The position numbers were made by a program, and so were the translations under genes. 44,288 nt of DNA from NCBI GenBank assembly GCA_020742515.1, contig DYWT01000302.1, forward strand, positions 1 through 44,288, written 5' to 3'. Shown here one piece after another: positions 32,166-40,143 of this stretch. The notes beneath the pieces are model-generated. The model made no database searches and was not told where the DNA came from. It saw only the letters and a program-made list of their open reading frames with translations. Numbering within the stretch: position 1 is the first letter of the stretch; every line of letters begins with the position of its first letter. This DNA comes from Sporosarcina psychrophila (GTDB taxonomy: Bacteria; Bacillota; Bacilli; Bacillales_A; Planococcaceae).

Positions 32166-33353
32166 TCAGTCTTCCTCATCCGAGTCGAACATATAGGTCC
32201 GATGATGGAATTTCATACTGAAAACAAGACCGATTGCGAGCATATTACTCATAAGTGAACTTCCGCCGTAACTGATGAACGGCAGCGGAATACCTGTAAT
32301 CGGAAGTAATTGGATAGTCATACCCACATTTTCAAACACATGGAATGTGATCATTGCAATAATTCCTGTACAAACATACACACTAAATGGATCCTTTAAT
32401 TCAATTGCTACTTTTGTTAAATGATAAATGAGTATGAAAAACAATGTAATCACAATACTGGCGCCTATGAAGCCATATTCCTCCCCGATGACACTGAATA
32501 TGAAATCGGTATGATTTTCAGGAATATATACTTCGCGGCTTTGAAAACCTTTCCCCGTAATTCCACCTGAGCCGATTGCCGTCATAGAAGTTAGAAGGTT
32601 GTAGCCTTCATCGGATGGAAAGGAATAGGGATCTAGCCAGGAATAAACCCTTTTAAACTGATAGCGTGAAAAGCCAAGTGTCTCTTCCATGAAATTCTGC
32701 GCATAGAGAGCCATCCATAATAACCCTCCGCCAATTGCGGCTGTTCCCGCGAAAAGGGGGAGAAGAATTCTCCATGAAATGCCTGCCACAATTACGATAG
32801 CTGCAGTAATCGCGATGAACACAAGGGAGGTCCCTAGATCGGGCTGCTTAACGATGAAAGCGAGCGGAAGGATAAGAACAAACATTATCTTGCCAAGAAG
32901 AAGAAAATCATTTTTTAAAGTCTTTTCCTCAAATTTTTCATGGTGTGTACTCACTAGACGTGCCATCCCCAAGATGAAAAACGTCTTTATGAATTCGGAA
33001 GGCTGGATTGTTCCAATAGCTGGAAGATGAAGCCATCTTTTAGCACCGAGCCGCATTTCGGCAATCTGTCCCTCTCCTCCTGGAGCGAAAAACAGGAAGA
33101 CAAGGAGGAAAACGCCAAGCCCATATAAGTACCACGACATCTTTTTATATTGTTCAGGTTCCAAGTACATGGTCATTGCAATAATAAATGCACCTACAAT
33201 ATACCACCTGATTTGCAACGGGACGAAGTTAATCGGATACTGCCCAGATGTTTGAGCGGAAGCGATTGTAAATAAACTTATCAAGCAAAATAGTAATAGA
33301 ATAAAGGCGAGCGTCCAGTCGAAACGATCCGCTGGCCTGTTTGTCAATTTCAT
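32166..33353 (-). CDS. RodA/FtsW/SpoVE family wall polymerase, copy 2
   Basis: 395 residues, very similar along its whole length to the neighbouring copy (by eye about two-thirds identical). Both share PADRFDWTLAFILLLFCLIS-like starts and IPLPFISYGGSSLM ends. Family segments here are PSEFIKTFFILGMARLV, VKQPDLGTSLVFIAITAAIV, RVYSWLDPYS and SMTAIGSGGITGKGFQSREV. CAGGTGAC precedes the ATG by five bases. The intergenic gap to copy 1 is only 52 bases, so both are probably on one transcript. Role as in copy 1: rod-type peptidoglycan synthesis, with possible division of labour (inference). Confidence 0.9.
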   Translation of the reverse strand: MKLTNRPADRFDWTLAFILLLFCLISLFTIASAQTSGQYPINFVPLQIRWYIVGAFIIAMTMYLEPEQYKKMSWYLYGLGVFLLVFLFFAPGGEGQIAEMRLGAKRWLHLPAIGTIQPSEFIKTFFILGMARLVSTHHEKFEEKTLKNDFLLLGKIMFVLILPLAFIVKQPDLGTSLVFIAITAAIVIVAGISWRILLPLFAGTAAIGGGLLWMALYAQNFMEETLGFSRYQFKRVYSWLDPYSFPSDEGYNLLTSMTAIGSGGITGKGFQSREVYIPENHTDFIFSVIGEEYGFIGASIVITLFFILIYHLTKVAIELKDPFSVYVCTGIIAMITFHVFENVGMTIQLLPITGIPLPFISYGGSSLMSNMLAIGLVFSMKFHHRTYMFDSDEED

Positions 33354-33525
33354 TGAAAGTCACCTGTATTTCTTTATACTTTAGCACCTTTTAGTATAAC
33401 GCATCGCGGGGACGGATGCATATCCTCATATTGGACGCATTTATCTACGTGAAGTTGCTCGGGTCTTGGCGGACGTGTTAGACTTGTGGGAAATTTAAGG
33501 CTTATTTTAGAGAGGGATCATCGTT

Positions 33526-33858
33526 GTGGCATGGGTTTATTTACTTATTGCAGGCGTTACTGAAATTATTTGGGCGACTGGTTTGAAAGAAGCGCAGGGA
33601 TTCACCATTCTTCTGCCATCTATAATAACACTGGTTTTCATCGTAATCAGTTTTTTTCTATTCGCGAAAGCAATGGAAACGATTCCTATTGGAACGGCTT
33701 ATGCTGTTTTCACCGGCATCGGAGCAGCAGGAACAGCAATTGCTGGTATTCTTTTATTCAATGAAGGGGCGGGTGCCAGCAAGCTGTTTTTTCTAGTGCT
33801 TCTGCTTGTTGGTATTGTCGGCCTTAAGCTTGCTGATGGGAAGGGGGAGGCTGAGTAG
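33526..33858 (+). CDS. SMR family transporter, first subunit of a pair
   Basis: 110 residues from a GTG start with AGAGGGA upstream. Four membrane helices; the essential charged residue is Glu13 in AGVTEIIWATGLK. PIGTAYAVFTGIGAAGTAI is the SMR signature and the Trp-Ala-Thr pattern is SugE/Gdx-like. The next gene starts on the stop codon (TAGTG), and two-gene SMR pairs such as YkkCD act as heterodimers. Possible cargo: guanidinium or cationic drugs. No ykkC-type guanidine riboswitch was found in the 172 bases upstream. Confidence 0.9.
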   Translation: MAWVYLLIAGVTEIIWATGLKEAQGFTILLPSIITLVFIVISFFLFAKAMETIPIGTAYAVFTGIGAAGTAIAGILLFNEGAGASKLFFLVLLLVGIVGLKLADGKGEAE

Positions 33859-34172
33859 TGTCTTGGGTCATACTTATCATCGCAGGGCTATTTGAAGTGG
33901 CTTTTGTCATTACGATGAAATTATCGCAAGGGTTCAGAAATATAAAGTATACTGCATTGACAATCGTGTCAGCAGCACTTAGTTTCTTTCTCCTTTCGGT
34001 AGCCATGAAAGAATTGCCTGTCGGTACAGGGTACGCAGTGTGGGCAGGTATAGGTGCAGCGGGAAGTGTGCTAATTGGCATGGCTTTCTTTCATGAGAAA
34101 AGAAGTGCGCTGAAGTTCCTTTTTTTATCTTTCATCATAGCCGGGGTTACAGGACTTAAGTTATTTGGTTAA
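33858..34172 (+). CDS. SMR family transporter, second subunit of a pair
   Basis: 104 residues from a GTG that overlaps the stop of the preceding SMR gene by one base. Four membrane helices; Glu13 in AGLFEVAFVITMK matches the essential Glu of the partner. PVGTGYAVWAGIGAAGSVLI is the SMR signature, and the end GLKLFG matches GLKLADG of the partner. Charge differences in the loops would favour antiparallel pairing of the two subunits in the membrane. Ddl follows after 83 bases; no terminator was seen between them. Confidence 0.9.
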   Translation: MSWVILIIAGLFEVAFVITMKLSQGFRNIKYTALTIVSAALSFFLLSVAMKELPVGTGYAVWAGIGAAGSVLIGMAFFHEKRSALKFLFLSFIIAGVTGLKLFG

Positions 34173-34255
34173 AGAGCTTACATATATTAATCATGACGGG
34201 GAGCCGTTCATGGTAAACTGGAGTAACGAAAAATAATAGATAGTGAGGGGAAAGC

Positions 34256-35326
34256 ATGAAGAAAAGATTAGGTTTAGTGTACGGTGGAAAATCAGCGGAA
34301 CATGAGGTGTCATTGTCGACTGCACGTGCGGTGACGCAGGCAGTAGATCTTGAAAAATATGAAGTGGTTCCGGTTTATATAACATACGATGGCGAATGGA
34401 GAAAAGGTAAATCACTTCAGAGCCCTGTTGAAACACTAGAAGAACTGCGTCTCAAAGGCGACGGTGGCAATAAGCCTGATAGCATCCATGATTTCCTGAA
34501 CGGCGGAACAGATGATTTAGACGTCGTTTTCCCGCTTCTTCATGGAACGAATGGGGAAGATGGAACGGTTCAGGGACTCTTTGAAGTACTGAATGTTCCG
34601 TACGTAGGAAATGGTGTACTCGCATCTTCCGCCGGAATGGACAAAGTCGTCATGAAGCAACTTTTCGCACAAGCAGGACTGAAACAAGTGCCCTATGTCC
34701 ACTTCATCCGAACTGGATGGGTCAGCGGACAACAACAGTTAGTTGACAAAATGGAGCAGGAGCTCGGCTGGCCAATGTTCGTTAAACCCGCAAATCTAGG
34801 CTCTAGTGTAGGTATCAGCAAAGCGACGGACCGGAAGAGTTTAATAGAAGCAGTGGAAATGGCTCTAAAATTTGACCGGAAAATTATCGTCGAGCAAGGT
34901 GTGACTGCGCGCGAAATCGAAATGGGTGTCATGGGTAACGACGAGCCATTATGCTCAGTATCGGGTGAAATAAAGCCTGTTGCCGCGTTTTACGACTATG
35001 AAGCGAAATATAAAGACGGCAACACAACACTGGCCATACCGGCAGAGGTGACAGAGAACGTCAAAAAGACAATGGAAGACATTGCTGTCCGTGCATTTAA
35101 AGTGCTTGATTGTTCAGGCCTTGTTCGCGCAGACTTTTTTGTCACAACAGAAAACGAAGTACTTATCAATGAAGTAAATACGATGCCTGGCTTTACACCG
35201 ACAAGTATGTTCCCGCTTCTCTGGCAGAAAACAGGCGTGACCTATCCTGAATTAATCGATCAATTAATCGAACTTGCAGTGGAACGGCATGTGGAAAAAC
35301 AAAAAATACAATATACGATGGATTGA
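34256..35326 (+). CDS. ddl: D-alanine--D-alanine ligase
   Basis: 356 residues, near the B. subtilis length. N-terminal GGKSAEHEVSLSTARAV is the D-Ala ligase signature. The ATP-grasp part follows, with GWPMFVKPANLGSSVGISKA, ITEQ-like IIVEQGVTAREIEMGVMG, a DYEAKY loop, and metal-binding LVRADFFVTTENEVLINEVN then TMPGFTPTSMFP. It joins two D-Ala to make the dipeptide added to the wall precursor by MurF, the next gene, and depends on D-Ala from Alr at the window end. GTGAGGGG precedes the ATG. Confidence 0.95.
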   Translation: MKKRLGLVYGGKSAEHEVSLSTARAVTQAVDLEKYEVVPVYITYDGEWRKGKSLQSPVETLEELRLKGDGGNKPDSIHDFLNGGTDDLDVVFPLLHGTNGEDGTVQGLFEVLNVPYVGNGVLASSAGMDKVVMKQLFAQAGLKQVPYVHFIRTGWVSGQQQLVDKMEQELGWPMFVKPANLGSSVGISKATDRKSLIEAVEMALKFDRKIIVEQGVTAREIEMGVMGNDEPLCSVSGEIKPVAAFYDYEAKYKDGNTTLAIPAEVTENVKKTMEDIAVRAFKVLDCSGLVRADFFVTTENEVLINEVNTMPGFTPTSMFPLLWQKTGVTYPELIDQLIELAVERHVEKQKIQYTMD

Positions 35327-35338
35327 GAGTGGTTGAAC

Positions 35339-36724
35339 ATGAAAAAACCTTTAACTGAAATCGTTGGATGGTTACAAGCGGATGGGCAAAATATGGACGG
35401 CAAGTTCGTGACAGGTGTGTCAATCGATTCACGGACTGCTGCGGCGGGAGACTTGTTCATTCCTTTTCGCGGTGAGCAAGTGAACGGTCACAATTATGTG
35501 GAACAAGCGATTAAAGGGGGCGCTGTCGCAGCTTTATGGATGAAAGACGAACCACATCCCCCTGCTGATTTGCCGCTGATTTTTGTCGAAGACCCGGAGA
35601 TGGCGCTTCAAGAAATGGCACGCACCTATCGGGATACACTCAGGTGTAAAGTCGTCGGCATTACGGGCTCAAATGGAAAAACGTCAACAAAGGACCTTAT
35701 TGCAAGCGTGTTAGCTCCTTATTTCAAGGTGCAAAAAACGGAAGGCAATTATAATAACGAACTTGGTCTGCCGCTGACGATTTTGTCGCTTGAGGAAGAT
35801 ACCGAGTTCGCAATCTTAGAGATGGGTATGAGCGGGTTCGGAGAAATTTCATTTTTATCGAAACTAGCTAAACCGCATTTTGCTGTTATTACAAATATTG
35901 GCGAAGCGCATATGCAGGATCTAGGTTCCCGTGCAGGAATCGCTAAAGCGAAATTTGAAATTATAGACGGACTACAAGAAGGCGGTAAGTTATTCTATGA
36001 TGGAGACGAACCGCTCCTGCGAGAACTTATCGGGCAACATCCAGCTGTAGAAGCTATCTCGTTCGGCCACCAAAAAGAAACGACACTGTCACTTGTGAAA
36101 ATCGAATCTGGAGATGAGGGAAGTCATTTTGTAGTCACAGGTTTACTTGATGCGGAATTCACAATTCCTGTCTACGGAGCTCATCAAGTGAAAAATGCAC
36201 TTGCAGCAATTCTTATTGCCAATGAAGCAACTGTCAGCATTGCTGATATTGGTTCGGCTCTGCATCATACATCGCTAACAGATATGCGCATGCAGCCGGT
36301 CGTTGTCGACAATGGCGCATTATTTATCAATGATGCCTATAATGCGGCACCGACATCAATGCGTGCGGCACTTGCTTTCATAGAGGACACTGGATTACGG
36401 AAAGAAAAGTGGATTGTTCTAGCTGATATGCTTGAGCTCGGAGATGACGAGCAAGTTTATCATGAAAATCTAGCTAACGAAATTACGGCGATGGATCTAG
36501 AAGGAATCCTGCTCTACGGTCCGCGCATGAAGTGGTTGTATGAAAAACTGGAAAAGAGCAACAGCGAAACGCGGCTTTTATGGTCGGAAAAGGATTACAC
36601 GCCAATTGTGGATACACTTCAAGAATCTACAGGTGAAAATTCGATCGTCCTATTAAAAGGCTCGCGCGGAATGGCACTTGAGTATATTGTGGAAGACCTG
36701 ATAGGTAATGGAACAGGGGAATGA
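35339..36724 (+). CDS. murF: UDP-MurNAc-tripeptide--D-Ala-D-Ala ligase
   Basis: 461 residues from ATG 35339, with GAGAGTGG upstream; an in-frame TTG lies six bases earlier. Mur ligase layout: a substrate domain (1-105) with SIDSRTAAAGDLFIPFRG, the ATP loop GITGSNGKTSTKD (Lys114), NYNNELGLPLTILSL, NIGEAHMQDLGS, and a C-terminal domain with NDAYNAAPTSMRAAL and LADMLELGDDE. It adds D-Ala-D-Ala to UDP-MurNAc-tripeptide, the last cytoplasmic stem-peptide step. It follows ddl by 12 bases and overlaps the hydrolase start by four, so the three genes form one operon. Confidence 0.95.
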   Translation: MKKPLTEIVGWLQADGQNMDGKFVTGVSIDSRTAAAGDLFIPFRGEQVNGHNYVEQAIKGGAVAALWMKDEPHPPADLPLIFVEDPEMALQEMARTYRDTLRCKVVGITGSNGKTSTKDLIASVLAPYFKVQKTEGNYNNELGLPLTILSLEEDTEFAILEMGMSGFGEISFLSKLAKPHFAVITNIGEAHMQDLGSRAGIAKAKFEIIDGLQEGGKLFYDGDEPLLRELIGQHPAVEAISFGHQKETTLSLVKIESGDEGSHFVVTGLLDAEFTIPVYGAHQVKNALAAILIANEATVSIADIGSALHHTSLTDMRMQPVVVDNGALFINDAYNAAPTSMRAALAFIEDTGLRKEKWIVLADMLELGDDEQVYHENLANEITAMDLEGILLYGPRMKWLYEKLEKSNSETRLLWSEKDYTPIVDTLQESTGENSIVLLKGSRGMALEYIVEDLIGNGTGE

Positions 36725-37416
36725 AAACAGGCGTGCTATTCATACACGGATTCACAGGCGGTCCCTTTGAAGTGCGACCGCTTGTCAATTTTCTAAAAAG
36801 AGAAACGGATTGGCAGATTTCCTTACCGACACTCCCAGGCCACGGCCTGCCGTTGGATCTTGGAAAAGTGTCTGCTGACTCTTGGTTGATGGAAGCAGAG
36901 CTCGCGCTCAAAAAGCTACAAAAGGAAGTCGACCGCGTAATCGTGGTCGGCTTTTCGATGGGTGGGCTTATTGCCATGTATCTTGCGTTGCGGTACAAGT
37001 TCGACAAACTTGTTCTTTTAAGTGCGGCGGCAAAGTATATAAGTCCTCGTATCCTATTGAAAGAAATGGGAACCATGTTAGCGAAACCGATTAAGGCAAA
37101 ATATCCGCCGAATACATTTTACCATTTATACGAATATAAATTGACCCACACGCCGCTGCGTGCCACATTCGAATTTTTACGTATCGTAAGAATAATTGAA
37201 CCCTATTATGGACTTATTACAACTCCCGTATGTATCGTTCAAGGCGAGAAAGATGGAATTGTCCCGTTTACTACCGCTGAACATTTAATGAAAACACTTG
37301 GTTCCGAAAAAAAGGAATTCATAAAATCACCTCTTGGGAAGCATCATATCTGTTACAGCGATGACTGTGACAATTGGTTCAATGAAGTGCTTCGGTTCAT
37401 GCAAGAAGATGTCTAG
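36721..37416 (+). CDS. Alpha/beta-hydrolase, Est30-like carboxylesterase
   Basis: 231 residues, close to the thermophilic carboxylesterase Est30. VLFIHGFTGGPFEV supplies the oxyanion hole, GFSMGG the nucleophile Ser79, GEKDGIVP the acid Asp178, and GKHHICYSDD the His (208 or 209). No signal peptide, so cytoplasmic. It hydrolyses short- or medium-chain esters; the physiological substrate is not known. The ATG overlaps the murF stop (ATGA), so it is translationally coupled to murF. Its stop codon TAG is part of the dispersed element (GTCTAG) that begins here. Confidence 0.9.
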   Translation: MKTGVLFIHGFTGGPFEVRPLVNFLKRETDWQISLPTLPGHGLPLDLGKVSADSWLMEAELALKKLQKEVDRVIVVGFSMGGLIAMYLALRYKFDKLVLLSAAAKYISPRILLKEMGTMLAKPIKAKYPPNTFYHLYEYKLTHTPLRATFEFLRIVRIIEPYYGLITTPVCIVQGEKDGIVPFTTAEHLMKTLGSEKKEFIKSPLGKHHICYSDDCDNWFNEVLRFMQEDV

Positions 37417-37570
37417 TTCCAGCGATAGGCCTCTTCCGCTTTTCAATCCTGTCTAGCTCCAGTAGCCAGACGCTTGGGTCATAAGCTGGCCCAGCTATTC
37501 GGCAAAAAACGCCGCTTCGCCGGTCCATCTTATGACTGTCGCGTCCAAACGACTACTTCTGTTTTTCATA
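37412..37570 (+). repeat. Dispersed GTCTAGCTCCAGCGCC-type element, degenerate copy 4
   Basis: Two starts are seen. GTCTAGTTCCAGCG runs quickly into CCGCTTTTC (a much shortened copy). CTGTCTAGCTCCAGTAGCCA is followed by GGTCATAAG, which can pair with CTTATGAC about 50 bases later to form a long hairpin. The element starts at the last codons of the hydrolase gene and supplies its stop. Together with the promoter and leader hairpin downstream it fills most of the 490 bases before cshA. Confidence 0.7.
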
Positions 37571-37603
37571 AGTAAACTGACTATTACCACTTAAGCGGAT
37601 TGA

Positions 37604-37632
37604 TTGCGTAGTGCTTTTATCCATGTTATACT
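37604..37632 (+). promoter_or_regulatory. Sigma-A promoter of cshA
   Basis: TTGCGT, 17 bases, TATACT. The predicted transcript would start near 37639 with a leader of about 265 bases. Confidence 0.7.
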
Positions 37633-37661
37633 ACGATGAACATTGGATACATTTACGTAGC

Positions 37662-37691
37662 ACTCTTCATACGTGAAGAGTACTTTTTTTT
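37662..37691 (+). terminator. Terminator-like hairpin in the cshA leader (possible attenuator)
   Basis: ACTCTTCA-TACG-TGAAGAGT, then AC and eight Ts. It lies about 25 bases after the predicted cshA transcription start and 215 before its start codon, so it would stop most transcripts unless bypassed. Confidence 0.7.
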
Positions 37692-37906
37692 GAATTTAAC
37701 GGTTTGCTCATATAAGTTGGACGACTTGTCCGTTGATCGAACCGCTCGGCAAAGACCGGGCTTTCCTTTTCAACCATAACCTCTACTTATACTATAGAGA
37801 ATGCAAAATATCGGAAACGTTCCCTTTTAACAGGCTCGAATTTGCCGTGCCTTCATTTGCAAATGTAACCAATTGTCAAATGAAAAAACAAAGGAGATTG
37901 ATAAGT

Positions 37907-39421
37907 TTGACTAATTTTTCAGAATTAAATATCAGTGAATCAACACAACGCGCGCTAGCTAAAATGGGGTTTGAAGAAGCAACACCAATCCAAGAAGGTA
38001 CTGTCCGTTTTGGTATGGAAGGTCGCGACGTTATCGGTCAAGCTCAAACTGGTACTGGTAAAACAGCTGCATTCGGTATTCCTATCATTGAAAAAATCGA
38101 TACAAGAAACCCTGCAGTACAGGCACTTGTAATTGCGCCAACACGTGAATTGGCTATTCAAGTTTCTGAAGAAATCTACAAAATCGGTGCTGACAAACGT
38201 GCACGCATCCTTTCAGTTTACGGCGGTCAAGAAATCGGACGTCAGATCCGCGCATTGCGCAATAACCCGCAAATCATCGTTGGAACGCCAGGGCGTATTC
38301 TTGATCATATCAAACGTAAAACATTGAAACTTGATGGCGTACAAACACTTGTACTTGATGAAGCAGACGAAATGTTGAACATGGGCTTCATCGAAGATAT
38401 CAACACGATTCTTGCTAGCGTGCCATCTGAGCGCCAAACACTCCTATTCTCGGCTACAATGCCTGGACCTATCCGTAAAATTGCGGAAACGTTCATGAAA
38501 AATCCGGAAATGGTTAAAATTAAGTCAAAAGAAATGACTGTCGAAAATATCGAACAGTTCTTTGTTAAATCACAAGAACGCGAAAAATTCGATATTCTTT
38601 CTCGTTTGTTGAACGTTCAACAACCAGAGCTTGCAATCATCTTTGGCCGGACGAAACGCCGTGTTGATGAACTATCTCATGCACTAAGTATCCGCGGGTA
38701 CATCGCTGAAGGAATCCACGGCGATTTGACTCAAGCGAAGCGTATGTCGGTTCTTCGTCAGTTTAAAGAAGGTAAAGTTGACATCCTAGTTGCAACTGAC
38801 GTTGCGGCACGCGGACTCGATATTTCAGGCGTAACGCATGTTTACAACTTCGATATTCCACAAGATCCTGAAAGCTATGTTCACCGTATTGGTCGTACAG
38901 GGCGAGCAGGTAAAAGTGGAGTGGCAATTACATTTGTAACACCACGTGAAATGGGTTACCTTCGTATTGTTGAAGAAACAACTAAAAAGCAAATGACTGC
39001 TTTGAATCCACCATCATCTGACGAAGCGATCCTTGGTCAGCAACGTGTGGCTGTTGAACAGCTTACGGAAATCGTAAACAAAAACGAATTGAGTGATTAC
39101 ACGCATCTTGCAACTGAATTGCTTGAGAAGTATGAAGCAAAAGACCTTGTTGCAGCGGCAATCAGATCATTAACACGTGAACCGAATGATACACCTGTAT
39201 CGATTTCGGAAGAGCGTCCATTACCAGCACGCGGAAATTCACGCGGCGGTGGCGGTGGTTATAAAGGCAACCGCAGTGGCGGTCGTCCGTCAGGCGGCGG
39301 TCGCGGTTATGGCGGCGGAGCTCGTCGTAGCGGTGGAAGCGGCGGCAACGCTCCAAGCGGCAGCCGTGACGGTTCAAGAAGAGACAGCGGTCGTTCACGC
39401 AACACTAAATCAGATCGTTAA
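37907..39421 (+). CDS. cshA: DEAD-box RNA helicase CshA
   Basis: 504 residues from TTG 37907, with AAGGAG ten bases upstream; the frame is open further, but relatives begin at this point ((M)[13 protein letters not shown]). Helicase motifs in order: GFEEATPIQ (Q motif), [28 protein letters not shown], and in the second domain [10 protein letters not shown] and [10 protein letters not shown]. The tail from about residue 440 is Gly/Arg/Ser-rich ([26 protein letters not shown]), an RNA-binding, low-complexity end. It unwinds RNA in ribosome assembly, cold adaptation and mRNA decay. The long leader and hairpin suggest regulation. Confidence 0.95.
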   Translation: MTNFSELNISESTQRALAKMGFEEATPIQEGTVRFGMEGRDVIGQAQTGTGKTAAFGIPIIEKIDTRNPAVQALVIAPTRELAIQVSEEIYKIGADKRARILSVYGGQEIGRQIRALRNNPQIIVGTPGRILDHIKRKTLKLDGVQTLVLDEADEMLNMGFIEDINTILASVPSERQTLLFSATMPGPIRKIAETFMKNPEMVKIKSKEMTVENIEQFFVKSQEREKFDILSRLLNVQQPELAIIFGRTKRRVDELSHALSIRGYIAEGIHGDLTQAKRMSVLRQFKEGKVDILVATDVAARGLDISGVTHVYNFDIPQDPESYVHRIGRTGRAGKSGVAITFVTPREMGYLRIVEETTKKQMTALNPPSSDEAILGQQRVAVEQLTEIVNKNELSDYTHLATELLEKYEAKDLVAAAIRSLTREPNDTPVSISEERPLPARGNSRGGGGGYKGNRSGGRPSGGGRGYGGGARRSGGSGGNAPSGSRDGSRRDSGRSRNTKSDR

Positions 39422-39440
39422 TACGAAAAAGTATGTAGGA

Positions 39441-39478
39441 AAGCCGGGTAGCGCAATTAGCGCATACCCGGCTTTTTT
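39441..39478 (+). terminator. Terminator of cshA
   Basis: AAGCCGGGTA with TACCCGGCTT, an inner GCGC-AATTA-GCGC, then six Ts. Confidence 0.93.
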
Positions 39479-39607
39479 GTACATTGTAAAGTCCACAACT
39501 TTGTGTAGAAACTAGCCAACGTTCCCATTGAACTAGACAATACAAAGTTAAAAGTAAACAACTTAATACAAACCATCATACAGAACCCTAAATACAATCT
39601 TGTGAAA

Positions 39608-39633
39608 TGAAACATTTCACGTCCTGAATCGTA
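39608..39633 (+). promoter_or_regulatory. Sigma-W-type promoter of ydbS-ydbT
   Basis: TGAAAC, exactly 16 bases, CGTATA: a full sigma-W consensus match, 31 bases before ydbS. The B. subtilis ydbST operon is a known sigma-W target. Confidence 0.88.
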
Positions 39634-39663
39634 TAGAATAAGTTAGAAGGGAGAGGTGTTTAT

Positions 39664-40143
39664 ATGAGAGAGCAACCGGTGAACCGGATTTCTGAAAAAG
39701 GGTTAAAAGTTTGGAGATTATACGGGATTATACAAACAGCATTCTTATTACTCGTAGCAATTGGGGCGGGTGTATTGACTTACATATTTAAAGGTCCGTG
39801 GTGGATATATGCAGTGGCTGCAACGGTCGTCATTCTATATGCGTACTTTTTTATTTATTTATTCCCTAAAGTAAGATGGAGACGTTGGCGCTATGAAGTA
39901 CGAGAATCGGAAATTGAGCTGCAACATGGTATTTTCATCGTTAAGCGTACATTAATCCCGATGGTGCGTGTTCAGCACGTTGACACGGCGCAAGGGCCTA
40001 TTTTGCGGAAGTACGACTTGGCTGAAATCACGGTTTCTACAGCAGCGACAAATCATACTATCCCTGCTCTTGTAATGGAAGAGGCAGATGAACTTCGTAG
40101 CAGAATATCAGCGCTTGCAAGGGTGGCGGAAGAAGATGTCTGA
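39664..40143 (+). CDS. ydbS: bPH2-domain membrane protein YdbS
   Basis: 159 residues, the same length as B. subtilis YdbS. Two membrane helices (about 20-40 and 45-68) are followed by one bacterial PH domain: RWRYEVRESEIELQHGIF, RTLIPMVRVQHVDTAQGPIL, and AEITVSTAATNHTIPAL. YdbS with YdbT is needed for resistance to some antimicrobial peptides or bacteriocins in B. subtilis; the mechanism is unclear. GGGAGAGG precedes the ATG, and ydbT overlaps the end by eight bases. The sigma-W promoter upstream matches the known regulation. Confidence 0.92.
   Translation: MREQPVNRISEKGLKVWRLYGIIQTAFLLLVAIGAGVLTYIFKGPWWIYAVAATVVILYAYFFIYLFPKVRWRRWRYEVRESEIELQHGIFIVKRTLIPMVRVQHVDTAQGPILRKYDLAEITVSTAATNHTIPALVMEEADELRSRISALARVAEEDV

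Noticed and set aside
33354..33525. ykkC guanidine riboswitch before the SMR pair
   Set aside because: The conserved blocks of that riboswitch are not present in this stretch.
37733..37906. Longer N-terminus for CshA from 37733
   Set aside because: AAGGAG stands at correct distance from TTG 37907 and family members begin there; the upstream extension is untypical leader sequence.
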